From an uncultured Bacilli bacterium (GTDB lineage: Bacteria > Bacillota_I > Bacilli_A > RF39 > UBA660), in assembly GCA_934098435.1 (NCBI GenBank), contig CAKOOV010000010.1, forward strand, positions 1 through 43,436: a stretch of DNA of 43,436 nt, read 5' to 3'. A program made the translations under genes and the position numbers. Below, in pieces: positions 1 through 7,012 of this stretch (positions are counted from its first letter, which is position 1; every line of letters begins with the position of its first letter). The notes beneath the pieces were generated by a model. That model saw only the letters and a list, made by a program, of their open reading frames with translations. It was not told the origin of the DNA and ran no database searches.

Positions 1-996
1 ATGAGTAATAAAAAAATAATTAGTATATTTATATTCTTGATTTTACTCGCAGGAATAATATTTCTATTAAAAAAAGTTAACTATATAGATTATGAAAAAA
101 ATTATTTTTACTTAGATACAATGATTAATGTAAAATTAAAAAGTAATAAAAGTAGTAAAGATATCGAAGAAATATTTAATGAAATAGATTACCTTTATAG
201 TACATATAATACCCTAGCAGATAGATATAATAGTTATGATAATGTAGTAAACGTTTACTACATAAATGAAATACTTAAAGATAATGAAGAAATAAAATTA
301 GATAGTAAATTATCTACATTGATTAATGAAGGTATAAAATATTATGAAATAACAAATGGTTACATAAATATAGCAAGTGGTAATTTAATTAGTGTATGGA
401 AAGATTATATAAATAAAGGAGAAGGAATTCCTACTTCAGCAGAATTAAATGTAAACACCAATATATCTGATATTAAATTAGTAGATAATACCTTAACAAA
501 AACAAATAATGTAAAATTAGACTTAGGATCATATACCAAAGGATATGTAACAGAATTAGTAGGTAATTATTTAGAAAGTTTAGGAATAAAGAACTATATA
601 ATTGATGCGGGAGGTAACATAAAAACAGGAAAACCTTATAAAAAAGATAACTACCTAGTCGGAGTAGTCAATCCTGAAAATACCAAAGACATCTTTATTA
701 AATTAAATATAAATAACAAATCAGTTGTAACAAGTGGAGATTATCAAAGATACTATGAATATAATGGAGTAAGATATAATCATATTATTAATCCTTACAC
801 AAAGTATCCTGCAAATAATTTTAGAAGTGTTACAGTTATATGTAATGATTCCTTTAAAGCAGATGTTTATAGTACATATTTATTCCTTTTAGATTTAGAA
901 CAAGGATTAGACATAGTAAACAAAACACTTGATATTGATGCTATCTGGTATATAGATAGTGAGAATATCATAAAAAGTGATGGATTTAGTTATTAA
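1..996 (+). CDS. apbE: FAD:protein FMN transferase (ApbE family)
   Basis: ApbE enzymes move FMN from FAD onto a Thr or Ser of target flavoproteins, at the outer face of the membrane in Gram-positives. The protein has 331 residues, a usual length. It opens with a hydrophobic segment (about residues 5-23) that should anchor it or serve as a signal; there is no lipobox Cys. Family marks are LDTMINVKL after the anchor, LDLGSYTKGYVTE in the middle, IDAGGNIKTGK, and VTSGDYQRYY followed by HIINPYTKYP near the end. The ATG is the first base of the window, so an upstream start cannot be excluded. Its flavoprotein target is not in view. The family call is firm; which substrate it modifies is unknown. 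Confidence 0.88.
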   Translation: MSNKKIISIFIFLILLAGIIFLLKKVNYIDYEKNYFYLDTMINVKLKSNKSSKDIEEIFNEIDYLYSTYNTLADRYNSYDNVVNVYYINEILKDNEEIKLDSKLSTLINEGIKYYEITNGYINIASGNLISVWKDYINKGEGIPTSAELNVNTNISDIKLVDNTLTKTNNVKLDLGSYTKGYVTELVGNYLESLGIKNYIIDAGGNIKTGKPYKKDNYLVGVVNPENTKDIFIKLNINNKSVVTSGDYQRYYEYNGVRYNHIINPYTKYPANNFRSVTVICNDSFKADVYSTYLFLLDLEQGLDIVNKTLDIDAIWYIDSENIIKSDGFSY

Positions 997-1011
997 AAAT
1001 ATAAAAAAGTG

Positions 1012-1040
1012 TTGTATTTTACCAAAAAATATGATATTAT
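1012..1040 (+). promoter_or_regulatory. sigma-A-type promoter upstream of rplS
   Basis: A -35 box TTGTAT (1012-1017) and a -10 box TATTAT (1035-1040) are separated by exactly 17 bases. About 50 bases of leader follow, in which CAATC near 1050 can pair with GATTG near 1072. That might be a small L19 leader structure, but I cannot show it. Confidence 0.6.
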
Positions 1041-1102
1041 TATTAAGCAATCCGCTTTATATCTATATATGATTGTTTTAAAAACAAAGGAGTGTGAATA
1101 TC

Positions 1103-1459
1103 GTGGCAAAGAATTTAATCGAAAAAATCACTGAAAAGCAACTTAATCCAAATGTTCCTGAATTTAGAGTAGGAGATACTGTAATCGTAGGATGTAAGAT
1201 TATTGAAACTAAAAGTGGTAAAGAAAGAGAAAGAATTCAAAACTTTGAAGGAGTTGTAGTAGCTCGTAAAGGAACTGGTGTTAGTGAAACATTTACAGTT
1301 AGAAAAGAAGTTTCTGGTATTGGAGTAGAAAGAATATTCCCTGTAAATAGCCCTAACATTGCATCAATTACTGTTACAAAGAAAGGTAAAGTAAGAAGAG
1401 CTAAATTATACTTCCTAAGAGATAGAAAGAAAGCTTACAAAATTAAAGAAAGACGTTAA
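1103..1459 (+). CDS. rplS: 50S ribosomal protein L19
   Basis: L19 sits at the 30S-50S interface of the large ribosomal subunit. The product is 118 residues with the family core NLIEKITEKQL, PEFRVGDTV, the segment IQNFEGVVVARKG and the end KVRRAKLYFLRDRKKAYKIKERR-like basic tail (last 20 residues). I chose the GTG at 1103 because AAAGGAG at 1086-1092 lies ten bases before it. An in-frame GTG at 1094 would be only one base from that ribosome binding site. The gene is followed by lepB and, after other DNA, by rbgA, which recalls the rplS-rbgA neighbourhood of Bacilli. Confidence 0.97.
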   Translation: MAKNLIEKITEKQLNPNVPEFRVGDTVIVGCKIIETKSGKERERIQNFEGVVVARKGTGVSETFTVRKEVSGIGVERIFPVNSPNIASITVTKKGKVRRAKLYFLRDRKKAYKIKERR

Positions 1460-1470
1460 GTCTTTTTTTT
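1449..1470 (+). terminator. intrinsic terminator of rplS
   Basis: The six-base stem AAAGAC/GTCTTT (loop GTTAA) overlaps the last codons and stop of rplS and runs into eight T residues. It separates rplS from the lepB promoter just downstream. Confidence 0.75.
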
Positions 1471-1471
1471 C

Positions 1472-1500
1472 TTTACTTAAAAATATAATAGTGTTATAAT
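1472..1500 (+). promoter_or_regulatory. promoter of lepB
   Basis: TTTACT (1472-1477) and a perfect TATAAT (1495-1500) are 17 bases apart. The lepB start codon lies 16 bases after the -10 box, so the leader is extremely short. Confidence 0.6.
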
Positions 1501-1516
1501 TAATACGAGGTGCAAT

Positions 1517-2071
1517 ATGAAATTTATAAAAGAAGTTATTCCATATATAATAATATTAATAGTAGTCGTTCTAGTAAGAACATATCTAATTACTCCAATA
1601 ACAGTAGTAGGTAGTTCAATGGATCCAACCTTACATGATAAGCAAATGCTACTTTTAAGTAAAATAAGTTATAAATTACATGATATAGAAAGATTTGATA
1701 TCGTAGTAATAAAAAAAGAAAACGAAGAAATAATTAAAAGAGTTATAGGATTGCCTGGAGAATATATTAGTTATAAAGATAACAAACTATATGTAAACGG
1801 AGAATACATCGAAGAATCTTATAATTATGGCAATACCAAAGATTTTGATTTAGATTACATTTGCTATATTGAAAAATACAAATATTATGAAAAAAATGAT
1901 AGTTTTAAATGTGAATATGACAAAATACCGGATAATTATTACCTAGTTTTAGGAGACAATCGTGGTATCTCTAAAGATAGCAGAAGTATAGGACTAATTA
2001 AAAAAGATGATATCTTAGGTAAAGCATTAATTAGATTTTGGCCTATAAACAAAATAGGAAGTATTTATTAA
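1517..2071 (+). CDS. lepB: Type I signal peptidase
   Basis: Signal peptidase I removes signal peptides from exported proteins on the outer face of the membrane. The 184-residue product has one N-terminal membrane segment (about residues 7-27), as in Gram-positive SipS-type enzymes. The catalytic Ser is S34 in GSSMDPTL and the general-base Lys is K74 in IIKRVIGLPGE. The conserved LGDNRGISKDSRSIG stretch follows near the C-terminus. A lysine-rich, variable insertion lies between these blocks. The ribosome binding site is GAGGTG. Natural substrates in this window include DacF. Confidence 0.95.
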   Translation: MKFIKEVIPYIIILIVVVLVRTYLITPITVVGSSMDPTLHDKQMLLLSKISYKLHDIERFDIVVIKKENEEIIKRVIGLPGEYISYKDNKLYVNGEYIEESYNYGNTKDFDLDYICYIEKYKYYEKNDSFKCEYDKIPDNYYLVLGDNRGISKDSRSIGLIKKDDILGKALIRFWPINKIGSIY

Positions 2072-2080
2072 ACTTAGTTT

Positions 2081-2120
2081 ATGCCTATGAAGCCTAATTA
2101 AAAGTCTTCATAGGTATTTT
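2081..2120 (+). terminator. intrinsic terminator of lepB
   Basis: A 12-base stem (2081-2092 with 2106-2117, one G-U pair) is followed by TTTT. A second hairpin, ATTTTAAAG/CTTTAAAAT at 2116-2141, begins inside its tail, so the two structures overlap and may exclude each other. Confidence 0.75.
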
Positions 2121-2159
2121 AAAGCCTAAGGTCTTTAAAATAAACAAGCATTATTATAA

Positions 2160-2191
2160 TAAAAAGTTAAATGATTCTATGTCATTTAACT
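2160..2191 (-). terminator. terminator of the minus-strand phosphoesterase gene
   Basis: AGTTAAATGA (2165-2174) pairs perfectly with TCATTTAACT (2182-2191). Read on the minus strand, the stem is followed by a T tract (AAAAA at 2161-2165 on the plus strand). The stem includes the last codons and the stop of the gene. Confidence 0.7.
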
Positions 2192-3081
2192 AATTTTTTT
2201 ACCTTGGAATTAATTTCTGTTTCATCAATATTCATTTTATATATATTATTAAACTTACTAAGCACATTAGTACAATCAGATAACTTAGTTATTCCACCAT
2301 TTATAATCAGATGAATATCTTTATCACCGACATTTATATCTTTTGTACCTCTAGCATTATCAGGAAACAAACTTTTATTTGGAGCAATAATACCAACATT
2401 ACCTTTCATTTTATCAAAAGGATAAGGTATCATACCATTATGCATATGTCCAGAAAATATAAAATTATATTCCTTAACTCTATCTATAACATCTTTATCA
2501 GACATATAAATTGGAGAATGACATACAAGAACCTTTACTTTATTATTATCCAAGTTATCTAAATAATTTAAGTTCTTATCTAAAAAATTAAGTAAATAAT
2601 CTTTATTTTCTTTATCACCTGAAAAATAGTAATCATATCCTAACTCTAATTGATATGCAATTAAATTATCATCTTCATAATAAGGAGTATAATGCGATAC
2701 ATGAATATTATTAGAATCATTTAAATTCTTCCATAAATCAGTATTCCAATCCTCATTACCATTTTTAAAACTTTTCGTAGTAAAATCATGACTACCTAAT
2801 GTTATAAATAATTTATACTTATCGCTGAGTAATTTTAACCAAGAAACTAATCTTTCTTTTTTTCTCTTATCATCATGTAAAAAATTAGTACTATCTATAA
2901 GATCTCCTGCAATAAACAAATATTTACTATCATTATTAAATAAATACTCTGTTAATAAATCTAATCTCTTATCATCAAAACTAGAACAATAATGTAAATC
3001 TCCAAATGTAGTTATAGACATATCATTACTAATATTAGGCATTATATAATTGTGTTTTACACTAACTATTTTATTAGACAT
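2182..3081 (-). CDS. Calcineurin-like metallophosphoesterase
   Basis: This is a two-metal phosphoesterase of the calcineurin-like fold. Visible motifs are FGDLHYC (D-x-H), FIAGDLIDS (GDL-D), TLGSHDFT in place of the usual GNHD, VLVCHSPIYMSD and FSGHMHNGMIPYPF (GHxH). The product is 299 residues. A strong ribosome binding site, AAAGGGG, is encoded inside the first codons of a longer reading frame, eight bases before the ATG at 3081, so I prefer that start. There is no signal peptide, so it should act in the cytoplasm. It stands alone on the minus strand with its own promoter and terminator. The substrate (nucleotide, phosphodiester or phosphoprotein) cannot be told. Confidence 0.85.
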   Translation of the reverse strand: MSNKIVSVKHNYIMPNISNDMSITTFGDLHYCSSFDDKRLDLLTEYLFNNDSKYLFIAGDLIDSTNFLHDDKRKKERLVSWLKLLSDKYKLFITLGSHDFTTKSFKNGNEDWNTDLWKNLNDSNNIHVSHYTPYYEDDNLIAYQLELGYDYYFSGDKENKDYLLNFLDKNLNYLDNLDNNKVKVLVCHSPIYMSDKDVIDRVKEYNFIFSGHMHNGMIPYPFDKMKGNVGIIAPNKSLFPDNARGTKDINVGDKDIHLIINGGITKLSDCTNVLSKFNNIYKMNIDETEINSKVKKLVK

Positions 3082-3107
3082 AATAATTACCCCTTTCATG
3101 TAGCCAT

Positions 3108-3136
3108 ATTATATAAAATAATAACATATATGTCAA
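3108..3136 (-). promoter_or_regulatory. consensus promoter of the phosphoesterase gene
   Basis: On the minus strand a perfect TTGACA (3131-3136) and a perfect TATAAT (3108-3113) are separated by 17 bases. It points away from the tag promoter, making a divergent pair. Confidence 0.8.
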
Positions 3137-3162
3137 GAAAAAAGAAATTTCATACTATATAG

Positions 3163-3191
3163 TTGATAGTTTTATCTTTTTATTTTATAAT
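3163..3191 (+). promoter_or_regulatory. promoter of the tag-DUF1848 operon
   Basis: TTGATA (3163-3168) and TATAAT (3186-3191) are separated by 17 bases, 58 bases before the tag start codon. Confidence 0.7.
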
Positions 3192-3248
3192 TATATTGTG
3201 ATATTTACGTATATTATATAAAGAAGTATCAAAATATAAGAGGTAGTT

Positions 3249-3794
3249 ATGAATAGATGTGGTTGGTGTAATTTAAATAATAAAAAATATGTTGAGTACC
3301 ATGATAATGAATGGGGTAAAATTAATTTCGAAGATAAATACTTATTTGAAATGTTAATACTTGAATCTTTTCAAGCTGGCTTATCTTGGGAATGTATTTT
3401 AAATAAAAGAGATAGTTTTAGATTAGCTTATGATAACTTTGATATAGATAAAATTATATTATATGATGAAATTAAAATAAAAGAATTACTAAATAATAAA
3501 GATATAATAAGAAATAAATTAAAAATATTATCTAGTATTAATAATGCCAAAATATTTAAAAGTATTGTCTTAGAATATAAATCTTTTTATAATTATTTAT
3601 GTAAATTTACTAATGGTAAAAAATTTTATGAAACTAACTTAACTAAATCTAATTTATCAGATGCCATATCCTTAGACTTAACTAAAAGAGGTATGAAATT
3701 TGTAGGATCTACAATTATATATTCATATTTACAAGCAATAGGTATAATTAATTCACATGAAGAATCTTGTTATTTATATGAGGAAAATAAATGA
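3249..3794 (+). CDS. tag: DNA-3-methyladenine glycosylase I
   Basis: Tag excises 3-methyladenine from alkylated DNA and so starts base-excision repair. The 181-residue product begins MNRCGWC and carries YHDNEWG, then the LILESFQAGLSWECIL block that holds the catalytic Glu. The zinc-binding residues of the family are present: Cys4 and His18 near the start and the HEESC motif (His-x3-Cys) near the end. The motif TKRGMKFVGSTIIYSYLQAIG is the usual C-terminal signature. The stop overlaps the start of the next gene (ATGA at 3791-3794), so the two are translationally coupled. Confidence 0.95.
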   Translation: MNRCGWCNLNNKKYVEYHDNEWGKINFEDKYLFEMLILESFQAGLSWECILNKRDSFRLAYDNFDIDKIILYDEIKIKELLNNKDIIRNKLKILSSINNAKIFKSIVLEYKSFYNYLCKFTNGKKFYETNLTKSNLSDAISLDLTKRGMKFVGSTIIYSYLQAIGIINSHEESCYLYEENK

Positions 3795-4678
3795 TATTAA
3801 ATGTAAGTGGTAGAACAGATATAGTAGCATTTTATACTGAATGGTTTATGAATAGATATAAGGAAGGTTATCTTGATGTAAGAAATCCATTCAATAAAAA
3901 ATTAGTTAGTAGAATATACTTTTCTGATGTAGATTTAATAATGTTTTGTACTAAAAATCCTATACCTATTATAGATAAAATAAAAGAAATAAATAAGCCA
4001 ATACTATTTCATATTACTTTAACACCATATAATAAAGATATTGAACCTAATGTAATAGATAAAACTAAAATAATCGAAGGTATTAAAAAACTATCTAAAA
4101 TAATAGGAATAGATAATATATATGTAAGATATGATCCAATTATAATAAGCGATAAATATAATATAGATTATCACATTAAAGCATTTAGCAAATTATGTAG
4201 TTTATTAAATGGCTATGTAAAAAGAATTATTATTTCATTTTTAGATGAATATAAAAATGTTAAAGAAAATAGAAATATATTAAAATATAAAACATTAACG
4301 GATAATGATTATAAATTAATTGGAGAATATTTTAGCAAAATAGCATCAAATAATGGTATGACAGTACAAACTTGTTTTGAAGATAGAAATCTAGTAGAGT
4401 ATGGCTTAGTAAAAGGAGAATGTCTATCTCATGAATTAGCATATAAACTAACAGGTAAATCTTATAAATCATGGACTGCTAGAAAAGAAAGAAAATGTAA
4501 TTGTGTTCAAATGGTAGATATTGGAGTATATAATTCTTGTAAACACTTTTGTAAATATTGTTATGCTAATTATAATGAAAAAGAAGTAATAAATAATTAT
4601 AAAAAGCATAATCCTAATTCTTCTTTATTAATCGGAGAATTAGAAAGTGATGATATAATAAAAGCAAGGAGAAAATAA
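3791..4678 (+). CDS. DUF1848 family protein with C-terminal CX3CX2C cluster motif
   Basis: The 295-residue protein matches DUF1848 as I know it: an N-terminal SGRTDIVAFYTEWFMNR-like block, then VRNPFN, FCTKNPIP, ITLTPYNKDIEPN, VRYDPIII, IISFLDEY, and a Cys-rich end. The end contains CNCVQMVDIG and SCKHFCKYCYANY. CX3CX2C is the iron-sulfur binding pattern of radical SAM enzymes, but here it lies near residue 250 and not near the start. A permuted or divergent radical SAM-type reaction is inference; no function is established that I can name. It overlaps tag by four bases, which ties it to alkylation repair or its co-regulation. Confidence 0.8.
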   Translation: MILNVSGRTDIVAFYTEWFMNRYKEGYLDVRNPFNKKLVSRIYFSDVDLIMFCTKNPIPIIDKIKEINKPILFHITLTPYNKDIEPNVIDKTKIIEGIKKLSKIIGIDNIYVRYDPIIISDKYNIDYHIKAFSKLCSLLNGYVKRIIISFLDEYKNVKENRNILKYKTLTDNDYKLIGEYFSKIASNNGMTVQTCFEDRNLVEYGLVKGECLSHELAYKLTGKSYKSWTARKERKCNCVQMVDIGVYNSCKHFCKYCYANYNEKEVINNYKKHNPNSSLLIGELESDDIIKARRK

Positions 4679-4679
4679 T

Positions 4680-4785
4680 ATGAAAAAAATGGTTAAAACT
4701 AGCAAATGAAAAAAACACTAAAGAACAAATAAAAATGTTTTTTGATACATTGAATAATGATAATTGGAAGGTAGTGTTTGACTAA
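4680..4785 (+). pseudogene. frameshifted mini-gene between DUF1848 and the deacylase
   Basis: AAGGAG at 4667-4672 is well placed before the ATG at 4680. As written, the frame stops after nine codons. If the A7 run at 4683-4689 were one base shorter, a 34-codon frame would run MKKWLKLANEKN to NNDNWKVVFD and end at TAA 4783-4785, which overlaps the ATG of the next gene (TAATG). The perfect fit of both ends argues that this was a real, translationally coupled gene. A frameshift in the A run (mutation, phase variation or sequencing error) breaks it now. I do not recognise the peptide. Confidence 0.45.
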
Positions 4786-5273
4786 TGAATAAAGAAGAAA
4801 TAATTAATTTTATTAAAAGTAAAAATATTTGGTATGAAAGTTTAGAACATCCTAAAGCATATACTATGGAAGAATTAGAAAAATTAAATTTACCACATAA
4901 AAATAGTGAAGCAAAGAATTTGTTTGTTAGAGATGATAAAATGAAAAATTACTATTTAATCGTAGTATCAGGGACATCTAAAATAAATTTAAAAGAATTT
5001 AGTAAAAAATATAATACAAGACATTTAAGTTTTGCTAGTGAAGAAGATTTAATGAATATTTTAAAATTAGCCAAAGGATCAGTTAGTCCACTTGGAATAT
5101 TAAATGATAAAAAGTGTTTAGTTAAAGTATTTATAGATAATTATTTTATAAATAAAGAAAGTATAATTGGAGTACATCCTAATGATAATACAATGACTAT
5201 TTGGTTAAGAACTAATGATTTAATTAATATAATAAAAGAACATTGCAATATTATACAAGTAGTAGATATTTAA
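4785..5273 (+). CDS. YbaK/ProX-type aminoacyl-tRNA deacylase
   Basis: Stand-alone editing domains of this family hydrolyse mischarged tRNA, typically Ala-tRNA-Pro or Cys-tRNA-Pro, in the cytoplasm. The 162-residue protein has EAKNLFVRDDK with YYLIVVSG, the conserved KGSVSPLGILND stretch and VHPNDNTMTIWL at the end, which places it closer to ProX/PrdX than to YbaK itself. The central Lys of the active region is in GTSKINLKEF. The start overlaps the stop of the broken upstream mini-gene. No ProRS is in the window. Confidence 0.88.
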   Translation: MNKEEIINFIKSKNIWYESLEHPKAYTMEELEKLNLPHKNSEAKNLFVRDDKMKNYYLIVVSGTSKINLKEFSKKYNTRHLSFASEEDLMNILKLAKGSVSPLGILNDKKCLVKVFIDNYFINKESIIGVHPNDNTMTIWLRTNDLINIIKEHCNIIQVVDI

Positions 5274-5351
5274 TTATAAATAAAATCTATTTTGTGATAT
5301 AATATATTTATAATTCGCGTAATTTACAATTCTTATGATGGAGGTATAAAA

Positions 5352-6305
5352 ATGAAATTTGATAAAGAAAAATTTAATGAAAAATTAGGAGAAATTGCAC
5401 ATGATGCAAAAAATATTGCATTAGATGTAACTGATAAAACAAAAGATGCAGTAGTAAAAACTAAGGAAGTAGCATTAAAATCAAAAGATGCTGTAATGGA
5501 AAAAATGGATGTAAATGGGGACGGTAATGTTGATATTGAAGATATTATTATCTTAGGTATAAAAACACCTGAAGTTAAAATATCAAGAAGTGAATTTCTA
5601 AAGAAAGAATTAACTAAAAATTATCAAGAAGATATTATAAATAATGCAATAGAAACTACTCCAATGAACGCAGGAATATCTGCACAAGATATAGATAAAA
5701 TAGCAGATGAAGTAATCAAATATGAAAGAAACTGTGTATCAGGAATATCTGCAGCTTTAGGACTTTCTGGAGGAATAAGCATGGTTGCTACAATACCAGC
5801 AGATATTGTTCAATATTATGGATATATGTTAAGAGCAACTCAAAAGCTAATGTATCTATATGGATTTCCTGAAATTAATTTAGATGATGAAAACAAATCA
5901 TTAGATACAGAAACATTAAATATACTTACACTTTGCCTTGGAGTAATGTATGGTGTAGCAGGTGCAAATAATGCTGTTAAAGCAATGGCCAATGGACTAG
6001 CCAAAGGAGTAAGCAAAAAAATAATGACTACAGCCCTTACCAAAGGAACTTTGTATCCAATGGTAAAAAGTATTTGTAAATGGTTCGGAGTAAATATGAC
6101 TAAGAAAATGTTAAGTGGTATAGCCCAAAAATCTATTCCTGTAGTAGGAGGTATCATCGGAGGAAGTATTACTTATGTTTCATTTAAACCATGTTGTGAA
6201 AAATTAAAGAAATCATTACAAGATACATTATTAAGTAATCCTAATCATATAGAAACAAATGAAGAAAAAATAATAATTGATGGTATAGTTTGTAATGAAA
6301 ATTAA
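5352..6305 (+). CDS. EcsC-like protein with a dockerin-type EF-hand loop
   Basis: The function is unknown. The 317-residue protein starts with an amphipathic, Lys-rich segment repeating KTKDAV/KSKDAV (about residues 25-50). A calcium loop of the DxNxDGxVDxxD form follows (D53, N55, D57, D61, D64). The rest resembles the EcsC family: SGISAALGLSGGISMVATIP, then DIVQYYGYMLRATQKLMYLYG (residues about 150-180), and several Gly/Ala-rich hydrophobic stretches up to GGIIGGSITYVSF. There is no signal peptide, so a calcium loop in the cytoplasm or at the inner membrane face is odd. The ribosome binding site is GGAGG. The gene looks monocistronic. Confidence 0.65.
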   Translation: MKFDKEKFNEKLGEIAHDAKNIALDVTDKTKDAVVKTKEVALKSKDAVMEKMDVNGDGNVDIEDIIILGIKTPEVKISRSEFLKKELTKNYQEDIINNAIETTPMNAGISAQDIDKIADEVIKYERNCVSGISAALGLSGGISMVATIPADIVQYYGYMLRATQKLMYLYGFPEINLDDENKSLDTETLNILTLCLGVMYGVAGANNAVKAMANGLAKGVSKKIMTTALTKGTLYPMVKSICKWFGVNMTKKMLSGIAQKSIPVVGGIIGGSITYVSFKPCCEKLKKSLQDTLLSNPNHIETNEEKIIIDGIVCNEN

Positions 6306-6374
6306 CAAATATTAAATCAAAAATTGTATAAACAAAATTTATTAGAATGTATAAATAATTAAGACGGTGATAAT

Positions 6375-6959
6375 ATGTCAAAAATATCAAATGTTATTTT
6401 AATGTTACAATATTTAGAAAATGGAAGAAAATATAATGTAAAAGAATTATCTGAAAAACTAGAAGTCTCAGAAAGAATGATAAGAGTATATAAAGAAGAA
6501 TTAGAAAAAGCAGGTATTTATATTGATACTATTATGGGACCATATGGTGGTTATGTATTAAATAAAAGTATAAGAATACCTACTAGAAAATTTACTAAGG
6601 ATGATTATGAATTTTTACATAATTTAGAAGTATCAAATAAATTAAAAGAAAAACTAGAGATAATTGCAGATAAAGTTCATGGAGTATATTTTGATTCTAA
6701 AAATGAAAATATTGAACTAAAAGATGAAACAAGAACATATTACAATATCTTAACGAAAGCAATCAAAGAAAAAAGAAAAGTTCTAATAAATTATTATTCC
6801 TTTAAATATGGTAATATGGATAGAATAATAAGACCATTAGATATGTTTTTATATAATAATGGTTGGGGTTGTGTAGCATATTGTGAACTAAGAAAAGATT
6901 TAAGACATTTTGAACTTAGAAGAATAAATAAAATAGAATTACTCGAAGATTTTTTCTAA
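6375..6959 (+). CDS. HTH-WYL domain transcriptional regulator
   Basis: An N-terminal winged helix of the DeoR/HTH_11 kind is seen in YNVKELSEKLEVSERMIRVY and GPYGGYVL (residues 20-60). A WYL-type ligand-binding domain follows, with LINYYSFKYG, RIIRPLDMFLYNNGWGCVAYC and RHFELRRINKIELL. At 194 residues it is shorter than most WYL regulators (300 or more) and lacks the C-terminal extension. Such proteins sense small ligands or nucleic acid and often control neighbouring genes. The SIS gene starts 54 bases downstream behind a hairpin, so it is the likeliest target or partner (inference). Confidence 0.82.
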   Translation: MSKISNVILMLQYLENGRKYNVKELSEKLEVSERMIRVYKEELEKAGIYIDTIMGPYGGYVLNKSIRIPTRKFTKDDYEFLHNLEVSNKLKEKLEIIADKVHGVYFDSKNENIELKDETRTYYNILTKAIKEKRKVLINYYSFKYGNMDRIIRPLDMFLYNNGWGCVAYCELRKDLRHFELRRINKIELLEDFF

Positions 6960-6974
6960 GTAGACGAAATATTT

Positions 6975-7012
6975 CCTCTTTAAGTGATATAAGTTACTTA
7001 AGGAGGATTTTT
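6975..7012 (+). promoter_or_regulatory. hairpin masking the ribosome binding site of the SIS gene
   Basis: CCTCTTTAAGT (6975-6985) pairs with ACTTAAGGAGG (6996-7006) over 11 bases with one G-U pair and a ten-base loop. The 3' arm contains the AAGGAGG ribosome binding site of the next gene. The stem is followed by ATTTTT, so it could also weaken transcription as an intrinsic terminator. It is thus a candidate control point between the regulator and the SIS gene. Confidence 0.6.
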
